Shown here: piece after piece, positions 1 to 4,337 of the stretch
Layout of the letters: the number at the start of each line of letters is the position of its first letter
Numbering within the stretch: the stretch's first letter is position 1
Source: CAZYCC01 sp964645985
GTDB lineage: Bacteria > Bacillota > Clostridia > Oscillospirales > CAG-272
Length of the DNA stretch: 9,058 nucleotides
Assembly: GCA_964645985.1 (NCBI GenBank)
Contig: CAZYCC010000065.1
Span: 1-9,058 of the forward strand
Reading direction: 5' to 3'
Notes under the pieces: model-generated
Told to the model about the DNA's origin: nothing
Database searches by the model: none
The model's input: the letters and a program-made list of their open reading frames with translations, nothing else
Translations under genes and position numbers: made by a program

Positions 1-5
1 CCGGC

Positions 6-92
6 GGGAGTGACCGACTTTGTCGGTCAAAGTGGGATTTGACCGGCCTCGCCGGTCGTGAGGGGAGTGACCGGCGTACCCGGCCGGGATTT
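6..92. repeat. Short hairpin-rich intergenic repeat, two related units
   Basis: The stretch holds two units that both begin GGGAGTGACCG (from about 6 and 63) and end GGGATTT. Unit one folds as TGACCGAC (11-18), loop TTT, GTCGGTCA (22-29). Between the units lies a second perfect hairpin, GACCGGC (41-47), loop CTC, GCCGGTC (51-57). Unit two has a weaker stem (71-75 with 83-87). The stem sequence differs between units while the flanks are kept, as in small interspersed hairpin repeats. No gene can be read through it: the frame open from base 1 stops at 40-42. It could instead be the decayed 3' end of a gene lying outside the window. Confidence 0.45.
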
Positions 93-200
93 TGCGGAAT
101 TCAGGCCACAGGCTACCTTCGGCTGCCTTCCGCGCAATGACTATGGAACGGCGCGATCGCCGAATCCAACAAGATAAATAAGGGAAAAACGAGAATCGGA

Positions 201-218
201 ACAGAATCCATATTCTGT
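201..218. repeat. 18-bp palindromic element, copy 1
   Basis: ACAGAATCCATATTCTGT is a 7-bp inverted repeat (ACAGAAT / ATTCTGT) around four bases. Its exact reverse complement occurs at 556-573. The two copies bracket the strong promoter at 422-450. It could be a dimeric repressor site or a dispersed repeat; the sequence alone does not decide. Confidence 0.5.
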
Positions 219-421
219 TGCAAACGAGAGAGGAAAACTTGTCGAATTTCGCGCCGAAAACCGGCGAGTTTATAACAATTTCGGACGAAAATATGCAAAA
301 ATGGGGATTTTTTCAAGTTGTGAACAGAAAAAGAACTTTTTCTTCTCGCGGCGTAGACACTTTTCCGCCATCTTGCCCACCCCGGCGAAACACCTCCCCA
401 AAAATTTATTTGCAATCCCGC
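219..421. other. A/T-richer spacer, no gene recognised
   Basis: This stretch is visibly lower in GC than the genes. It holds a weak A/T-only inverted repeat (AGAAAAAG / CTTTTTCT near 325-345). Open frames on both strands cross it, but they have no ribosome site, show no recognisable motif and run over promoter or RNA signals, so I do not call a gene. Confidence 0.4.
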
Positions 422-450
422 TTGACAAACCGTTTCGAGTGTGATATACT
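422..450 (+). promoter_or_regulatory. Strong sigma-A promoter with extended -10
   Basis: The -35 box is a perfect TTGACA (422-427). A 17-base spacer follows, then TATACT (445-450) preceded by TG plus one base (442-444), an extended -10. Transcription should begin near 456-458. It is the best promoter match in the window. No start codon with a ribosome site follows, and a terminator lies about 165 bases downstream, so it most likely serves an RNA gene. Confidence 0.8.
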
Positions 451-555
451 GCGACAAGAAGGAAATTTTAGGGGCGCGCCCCTCCTCCGAAAAGGGGCAG
501 CGCGGGCGTCACCTCGGAGCGTACGTTTTTCAACAAATCCGCTCGCGGGGCAGTC

Positions 556-573
556 ACAGAATATGGATTCTGT
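556..573. repeat. 18-bp palindromic element, copy 2 (inverted)
   Basis: ACAGAATATGGATTCTGT is the exact reverse complement of the element at 201-218. Here it lies within the candidate RNA, where it would form a 7-bp stem with an AUGG loop. The flanks of the two copies do not obviously match, so the conserved unit is about 18 bp. Confidence 0.5.
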
Positions 574-593
574 CGCGAAATTTTCATAAAAAC

Positions 594-625
594 CTCCCCC
601 GAGCGCCCGGTCGGGGGAGTTTGTT
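594..625 (+). terminator. Intrinsic terminator of the candidate ncRNA
   Basis: CTCCCCCGA (594-602) pairs perfectly with TCGGGGGAG (611-619) over an 8-base loop, followed by TTTGTT (620-625). An A tract precedes the stem, so the hairpin could also act leftwards, although no leftward gene precedes it. Confidence 0.8.
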
Positions 626-654
626 ATGCGAATGATACCCCCGCCACCCCGCGC

Positions 655-690
655 GAAACCCCCGACCGCGCCGCGGCCGGGGGTTTCTTC
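655..690 (+). terminator. Second tandem intrinsic terminator
   Basis: GAAACCCCCG (655-664) pairs perfectly with CGGGGGTTTC (678-687), and the loop carries an inner CCGC / GCGG helix. TTTCTTC follows. It begins 30 bases after the first terminator, with no gene between, so the pair seems to act as a backup that isolates pgk from upstream transcription. Confidence 0.75.
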
Positions 691-919
691 CTATATATCA
701 CTTTTCGCGAGACCTCGCGGCAAACGTAAGGTGCAGGCGCGCGCCCCGCCCCGCACGCGCGCTCCGTCTGTCTGCCCCATCCCGCCGCGCCGCGACATCC
801 CCGCACGCGGGGGAATTTTTCCGCAAGGCAAGCGCATGGCCCTCGCTATCTCTGAGGCGTCTTCCCGCACGCGAGGGAGGGTTTCTCCTTAAATTTTTCT
901 TGTTTTCCCGCGTTTCCGC
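691..919. other. Gene-free hairpin-rich spacer before pgk
   Basis: No gene is seen. A small tetraloop hairpin (CGCGA / TCGCG, 706-719) and a long-range inverted repeat CCCTCGC (840-846) / GCGAGGG (871-877) occur, with a T-rich run at 881-905 just before the pgk promoter. Text such as CGCAAGGC and GCGCATGGCC resembles the intergenic sequence near 4207-4222 on the other strand, which hints at degenerate dispersed repeats. Confidence 0.35.
799..820 (+). terminator. Possible third short intrinsic terminator
   Basis: CCCCG (799-803) pairs with CGGGG (808-812) over a CACG loop, followed by GAA and a run of five T (816-820). The stem is only 5 bp, so this is weaker than the two terminators before it. 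Confidence 0.35.
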
Positions 920-948
920 TTGATTTTCCCCGTGAAATGTGGTAAAAT
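920..948 (+). promoter_or_regulatory. Promoter of pgk, extended -10
   Basis: TTGATT (920-925), a 17-base spacer, then TAAAAT (943-948) preceded by TGG (940-942), an extended -10. The predicted start near 955 leaves a leader of about 210 nt before pgk. The local A/T-rich drop around the box fits a real promoter in GC-rich DNA. Confidence 0.75.
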
Positions 949-954
949 ATTATT

Positions 955-1164
955 TGGTGCGCCGCGCGACACCCCCGCGAGGGGCTGACTCTTCCCACCG
1001 CCGTGCCCGCCGAGAGCGGCGCGCTTTGGCTTGCGCGCTCCCGCTGTCGCGGCGGGCTCCCTATATTATTGTATGTTCCGCGCGCGTGCCGCGTCCGTTC
1101 ACCTAAATTTACTCGCACCTTTTCGCCACACCCGATAAATATTTTGCTCGGAGGAGCCGATATT
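955..1164 (+). promoter_or_regulatory. Long structured 5' leader of pgk
   Basis: About 210 nt separate the predicted transcription start from the pgk start codon. Possible hairpins are CGCCG / CGGCG near 1008-1021 and CCCGC / GCGGG near 1040-1056. A perfect Shine-Dalgarno GGAGGAG (1150-1156) sits 8 bases before the ATG. No riboswitch class is recognised, and no leader peptide with a clear ribosome site was found. The frame of pgk is open upstream to 1003, but this is GC-rich leader without protein-like character. Confidence 0.4.
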
Positions 1165-2472
1165 ATGGCAAAATATAACAAAAAGTCGATCGATGACATT
1201 GATGTCGCCGGGAAAAAGTGCCTTGTGCGCTGCGACTTCAACGTCCCGATGAAAGACGGCGTTATCACCAGTGACAAGCGCATCGTCGGCGCGCTCCCGA
1301 CGATCGAAGCGCTCGTGCAGCGCGGCGCGGCGGTGATCCTCTGCTCGCACATGGGCAAGCCGCACAACATCCTTGACGAAGCCGTTAAGCCGAACAAGAA
1401 AGAAAAGACGAAAATCGAGGCTCTGCCGGAGAGCGAGCGCGCCGCTGCTACAGAGGCCATCCTCTCAAAGGCGGCGGGCGAGCGCGAAACGCTCTCTCTC
1501 GCGCCGGTTGCGGCGCGCATCACGGAGCTCTCCGGCATTCCCGTACAAATGGCGCGCGATGTCGTTGGCGAGGACGCGCGCGCAAAGGCGTCGGCGCTGC
1601 GCCCGGGCGAGGTGCTGCTGCTCGAGAACCTGCGCTTCCACGCGGCGGAGGAAAAGAACGACCCCGCGTTTGCCAAGGCCCTCGCGAGTCTCGCCGAGAT
1701 TTATGTGAATGACGCCTTCGGGACGGCGCACCGCGCGCACGCGTCGACCGCCGGGGTCGCCGACTATCTGCCCGCCGTCTGCGGCTACCTCATCGGCAAG
1801 GAAATCGGCGTGATGGGCAAGGCGCTAGAGGACCCAGAGCGCCCCTTCGCCGCGATTTTGGGCGGCGCGAAGGTGTCCGACAAGCTATCGGTCATCGACA
1901 ATCTGCTGACGAAAGTCGATACCCTGATTATCGGCGGAGGGATGGCGTACACCTTCCTCGCCGCCGAGGGTATGGAGATCGGCAGCTCGCTCTTCGACGA
2001 GGAAAAGCTCGACTATTGCCGCGAAATGATCTCCAAGGCAAAGAGCGCCGGCGTACGGCTGCTCCTGCCGGTCGACACGGTCGTCGCGAGCGCCTTCCCC
2101 GACCCGATCGACACGCCGATTGCCACCGAGACAGTGGAAACTATCCCTGCCGACAAGATGGGCCTTGACATCGGCGAGCGCACGCGCGCTCTCTTTGCCG
2201 AGGCGATTTCGGGCGCGGGCACGGTCGTGTGGAATGGGCCGATGGGCGTCTTTGAGAACCCGACCCTCGCCGCCGGAACGCGCGCGGTCGCCGAGGCGCT
2301 CGCCGCGTCGAGCGCGGTGACCATCGTCGGCGGGGGAGACTCCGCCGCGGCATGCGAGCAGCTCGGTTTCGATGACAAAATCACGCACATCTCGACCGGC
2401 GGCGGCGCCTCGCTCGAGTTCCTCGAGGGCAAGGAGCTGCCCGGCATTGCCTGCCTGCTCGACAAGGACTGA
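1165..2472 (+). CDS. pgk: Phosphoglycerate kinase
   Basis: This cytosolic glycolytic enzyme interconverts 1,3-bisphosphoglycerate plus ADP and 3-phosphoglycerate plus ATP. The protein is 435 aa. Family landmarks are RCDFNVP (22-28), SHMGKP (61-66), ENLRFH (154-159), VNDAFGTAHRAHAS (181-194), GGAKVSDK (233-240), DIGERT (335-340), WNGPMGVFE (356-364) and GGGDSAAA (389-396), followed by the C-terminal ISTGGGASLEFLEGKELPG. The start at 1165 is chosen because GGAGGAG lies 8 bases upstream and the protein then begins in the usual way; the frame is open to 1003 but lacks a site there. Usual length is about 390-400 aa. The excess is mainly an Ala/Lys/Glu-rich insertion at about residues 68-108, between the SHMGKP and SLAPVA segments. 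The gene is first of a pair with tpiA, 179 bases apart, behind its own promoter. Confidence 0.97.
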   Translation: MAKYNKKSIDDIDVAGKKCLVRCDFNVPMKDGVITSDKRIVGALPTIEALVQRGAAVILCSHMGKPHNILDEAVKPNKKEKTKIEALPESERAAATEAILSKAAGERETLSLAPVAARITELSGIPVQMARDVVGEDARAKASALRPGEVLLLENLRFHAAEEKNDPAFAKALASLAEIYVNDAFGTAHRAHASTAGVADYLPAVCGYLIGKEIGVMGKALEDPERPFAAILGGAKVSDKLSVIDNLLTKVDTLIIGGGMAYTFLAAEGMEIGSSLFDEEKLDYCREMISKAKSAGVRLLLPVDTVVASAFPDPIDTPIATETVETIPADKMGLDIGERTRALFAEAISGAGTVVWNGPMGVFENPTLAAGTRAVAEALAASSAVTIVGGGDSAAACEQLGFDDKITHISTGGGASLEFLEGKELPGIACLLDKD

Positions 2473-2507
2473 GCGGCATGAGGGTGGTATTGCGTTCGCG
2501 CGATCTA

Positions 2508-2524
2508 TCACAATAACCTTGTGA
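2508..2524. promoter_or_regulatory. Inverted repeat in the pgk-tpiA gap
   Basis: TCACAA (2508-2513), five bases, TTGTGA (2519-2524) forms a perfect 6-bp dyad. The half-site sequences resemble those of Rex or CRP-type operators, but their order is reversed relative to the Rex consensus TTGTGA..TCACAA, so I do not assign a regulator. The gap (2473-2651) also has a -10-like TACAAT (2555-2560) without a good -35, and no terminator, so tpiA is probably read mainly from the pgk promoter. Confidence 0.25.
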
Positions 2525-2651
2525 GTGTGCGTGATGACCGACACCGCCCCATTTTACAATTCACTTGTGACATCTGCGGGGAAAGATCACGCTCGATTTT
2601 TCCTTGTATGACCAAATTTCCACCCATCTGAGCAGAAAAGGAAGGTTTTGT

Positions 2652-3422
2652 ATGTCTGTTCGAAAAAGAAGGAAGCTGATCGCCGGCAACTGGAAGATGA
2701 ACCTGACGCCGCCCGAGGCGAAGGCGCTTGTCGGCGAGATTTACGAGCGCGTCAAGGGGCGCCGCTCCTGCGACATCGCGCTCTGCGTGCCGTTCATCGA
2801 CATCCCGGCGGTCGCGCAAGCGGCGAAGGGCACCGCCCTCAAAGTCGGCGCGCAAAACGTCCACTACGAGAAAAAGGGCGCCTTCACAGGAGAGATTTCC
2901 GCACCGATGCTCGTTTCCTGCGGCGCGAGCTACGTCATCGTCGGACACTCCGAGCGCCGTGAGTACTTCGGTGAGACCGACGAGACGGTCAATCTGCGCG
3001 CGAGATCCGCGCTCGCGGCGGGGCTGCGCACGATCATCTGCGTCGGCGAGCGGCTGTGGGAGCGCGAGGCGGGGATCACAAGCGAGGTCGTTGCGCGGCA
3101 GGTCAAGCTCGCGCTGCGGGGGGTCGGCGAGGAGCAGATGGCAAACGTCGTCTTCGCGTACGAGCCGGTCTGGGCGATCGGGACCGGCAAAACGGCGAGC
3201 GACGCGCAGGCGGACGAGGTCTGCGGCCTCATCCGCGACACAGTGGGGTCGCTCTTCTCCCGCGCGCTCGCGCGCCGCGCGATCATCCTCTACGGTGGCT
3301 CGATGAACGCCGGCAACTGCGCGGGTCTGCTGCGCATGGAGAATATCGACGGGGGGCTCATCGGCGGGGCGTCGCTCAAGCCGGACGACTTCGCCCGCAT
3401 CGTCGACGCGGCGCAGGAGTAA
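2652..3422 (+). CDS. tpiA: Triosephosphate isomerase
   Basis: This cytosolic enzyme interconverts dihydroxyacetone phosphate and glyceraldehyde 3-phosphate, feeding the substrate chain that reaches pgk. The protein is 256 aa, the normal family length for a single TIM barrel. Active-site residues are all present: Asn13 and Lys15 in NWKMN, catalytic His99 in GHSERR, and catalytic base Glu171 in YEPVWAIGTGKTA. The phosphate-binding YGGS (214-217) and GGLIGGASL (235-242) follow. The start at 2652 has AGGAAGG 6 bases upstream (2639-2645) and leads directly to KLIAGNWKMN; an in-frame upstream start at 2604 would add 16 uncharacteristic residues. It follows pgk on the same strand after 179 bases and is ended by the terminator at 3690-3723. 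gap, gpmI and eno, frequent neighbours in Firmicutes, are not here. Confidence 0.97.
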   Translation: MSVRKRRKLIAGNWKMNLTPPEAKALVGEIYERVKGRRSCDIALCVPFIDIPAVAQAAKGTALKVGAQNVHYEKKGAFTGEISAPMLVSCGASYVIVGHSERREYFGETDETVNLRARSALAAGLRTIICVGERLWEREAGITSEVVARQVKLALRGVGEEQMANVVFAYEPVWAIGTGKTASDAQADEVCGLIRDTVGSLFSRALARRAIILYGGSMNAGNCAGLLRMENIDGGLIGGASLKPDDFARIVDAAQE

Positions 3423-3433
3423 GGGCACGGGGA

Positions 3434-3468
3434 ATAGTGGATAGTGGATAGTGGATAGGGAATAGGGA
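3434..3468. repeat. Five tandem heptamers after tpiA
   Basis: Three exact copies of ATAGTGG (3434-3454) are followed by two of ATAGGGA (3455-3468), a 7-base period over 35 bases. It begins 11 bases after the tpiA stop codon. Similar short-period runs occur between genes in other bacteria; copy number could vary by slippage. No function is evident. Confidence 0.8.
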
Positions 3469-3689
3469 ACTGCCGTCGGTCGCGCCCCCGTGAGATCTCG
3501 CACAGGCGCTCTGCCTTGCGAGGCTATGCCTCGCGAGGCGGAACTCCCCCGCACGAGAAAAAACACAATCCGCGCTTGCGGTCCCGCTGCGGCGGGAGAG
3601 AAATCACGCGCTTGCCGCGTAATTGCCGGGCGCGGGGGAGCCTCCCCAATACGCGGCGGAGCTTTCCCCGAGAAATTCCCATAAAACAC
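3469..3689. other. Gene-free hairpin-rich spacer after tpiA
   Basis: Between the heptamers and the terminator I see no gene. The strongest structure is a 12-bp stem with one wobble pair and a TAT loop (3513-3539, core GCGAGGC / GCCTCGC). Shorter ones are TCCCGC / GCGGGA (3582-3597) and GGGGA / TCCCC (near 3636-3647). The motif GAGAAAT recurs here and at 3701 and 4127, next to hairpins. The stretch reads like a cluster of degenerate dispersed hairpin repeats. Confidence 0.4.
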
Positions 3690-3723
3690 AAACCCCGCGA
3701 GAGAAATCTCGCGGGGTTTTGGT
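3690..3723 (+). terminator. Strong intrinsic terminator of pgk-tpiA
   Basis: CCCCGCGAGA (3693-3702) pairs perfectly with TCTCGCGGGG (3707-3716) over a GAAA tetraloop of the GNRA type. Flanking AAA and TTT extend the stem, and TTTT, GG, TTT follows. It can also work leftwards, as expected for a terminator between converging units. Confidence 0.88.
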
Positions 3724-3846
3724 TTGCGCGATGCGAGAACGAGAGCGCGATCGCGCAAGGGAAGGCGCGCGCACGGGCGAGCTCTCTCGCGAGATTTGTT
3801 CGTGGCGCGGTAGCTCGGCTTTCCTTCGGGCGCGCTCGGTGCAAAC

Positions 3847-3873
3847 AAAAACCCGCGAGGGTCGCCTCGCGGG
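3847..3873 (-). terminator. Intrinsic terminator of tRNA-Ser
   Basis: CCCGCGAGG (3852-3860) pairs perfectly with CCTCGCGGG (3865-3873) over a 4-base loop. Read on the minus strand, the stem is followed by a run of five T (3851-3847). It starts one base beyond the encoded CCA of the tRNA gene. Confidence 0.85.
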
Positions 3874-3874
3874 A

Positions 3875-3963
3875 TGGCGGAGAGGGTGGGATTCGAACCC
3901 ACGTGCGCTTGCGCGCAAACTGATTTCGAGTCAGCCCCGTTATGACCGCTTCGATACCTCTCC
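3875..3963 (-). tRNA. tRNA-Ser, anticodon CGA
   Basis: This 89-nt tRNA gene reads UCG serine codons. The acceptor GGAGAGG pairs with CCTCTCC, and the discriminator G and CCA are encoded (3878-3875). The anticodon stem is GCTGA / TCAGT with loop CTCGAAA, so the anticodon is CGA (3928-3926). A long variable arm, TGCGC / GCGCA with a GCAA loop, marks a class II (serine-type) tRNA. The T arm GTGGG-TTCGAAT-CCCAC is canonical. It has its own promoter at 3974-4002 and a terminator one base after CCA, so it is probably a single-gene unit downstream of rnj. UCG-specific tRNA is expected in a genome rich in G/C-ending codons. Confidence 0.96.
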
Positions 3964-3973
3964 TTGCGCGCAC

Positions 3974-4002
3974 AGTATACCACATCCTGCCGCCGATTGC
4001 AA
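3974..4002 (-). promoter_or_regulatory. Promoter of tRNA-Ser
   Basis: On the minus strand TTGCAA (4002-3997), 17 bases, then TATACT (3979-3974) preceded by TGG, an extended -10. The predicted start lies a few bases before the tRNA 5' end at 3963. Confidence 0.8.
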
Positions 4003-4128
4003 CCCCCCGGGGGAAAAGTTTTCGCCCCTTCGGGGGGGATCGTAACCCCGCGGCGGGGGGAGCCGATACCGCTGAAAAGGCGGCCTAAAGGTGGACAGCG
4101 GCGGCGCGTCTTCCTCCCGCGAAGCGAG
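4003..4128. other. Gene-free spacer between tRNA-Ser promoter and tandem repeats
   Basis: Runs of C and G form local hairpins around CCCCTTCGGGG (4025-4035), a UUCG-type loop. GGAAAAGTTTTC (4013-4024) resembles boxes that flank the tandem repeats to the right. About 4089-4122 looks like a diverged third copy of those repeats. No gene is seen. Confidence 0.35.
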
Positions 4129-4258
4129 AAATTTTCACTCCACACTACGGTTCACGGGAAGGAAACGCCGCGCCCTTCCCTTTCCCGTAGGAAAAGAGAT
4201 TTTCCACGCGCTATGGCCTTGCGGGGAGGGAACGCCGTACTCTTCCCTTCCCCGCGTG
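4129..4258. repeat. Two tandem ~67-bp units with covarying hairpins
   Basis: Two units sit 67 bases apart. Each has an A/T box (AAATTTTC or GATTTTCC), a linker with CTACGG or CTATGG, then a 33-base hairpin core (4155-4187 and 4222-4254) that differs at six positions. In both, the left arm CGGGRAGGRAA pairs with TTCCCTTYCCCG, with one bulged T. Two differences are compensatory: A-T at 4154/4188 is G-C at 4221/4255, and A-T at 4159/4183 is G-C at 4226/4250. A third change turns an A/C mismatch into G-C. No T tract follows on either strand, so these are not typical terminators, although they lie between rnj and the tRNA. Confidence 0.6.
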
Positions 4259-4337
4259 AAAAGTTTTCAGGAGAACCGGTGCGCGTGGCTCGCGCGATCG
4301 GTCTGCCCCTCGCGCCGCTCACGCGCGAGCGCCTCTC

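Larger units (their letters stand above)
457..625 (+). ncRNA. Candidate non-coding RNA, family not recognised
   Basis: The call rests on context: an extended consensus promoter ends at 450, and a 9-bp GC-rich terminator hairpin with a T tract ends at 625, giving about 165-170 nt. Inside are several possible helices. CCCCT (479-483) pairs with AGGGG (493-497), extended by CGCG (475-478) with CGCG (501-504). CTCCGA (485-490), in the loop of that hairpin, is complementary to TCGGAG (514-519). ACAGAAT / ATTCTGT (556-573) forms a tetraloop hairpin. GAAATTT near the 5' end (462-468) can pair with AAATTTTC (578-585), so the ends could close as in 6S-like RNAs. I do not see SRP RNA, tmRNA or RNase P signatures. 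6S RNA is possible by length and end pairing but unproven. A terminated leader for a missing gene is the other option. No convincing short ORF is present. Confidence 0.45.

Noticed and set aside
457..625. SRP RNA, tmRNA or RNase P RNA
   Set aside because: The SRP tetraloop/GGAAGCAG-type core is missing, and tmRNA and RNase P RNA are much longer than this unit.
113..635. Short open frames of 60-123 aa on both strands around the candidate RNA
   Set aside because: They cross the promoter and terminator at 422-625, lack ribosome sites and show no protein-like pattern.
846..1676. 276-aa open frame on the minus strand
   Set aside because: Antisense to the start of pgk and its promoter, with no domain; a result of high GC.
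3434..3468. Origin-type iterons
   Set aside because: The period is only 7 bases and there is no replication gene or DnaA-type box cluster near it.
2508..4145. 545-aa open frame on the minus strand
   Set aside because: It runs antisense to tpiA and through the tRNA-Ser gene; part of it is the familiar translation of a serine tRNA sequence.
4129..4258. CRISPR array or terminators of rnj
   Set aside because: Only two or three imperfect units without unique spacers, and neither strand has a T tract after the hairpins.
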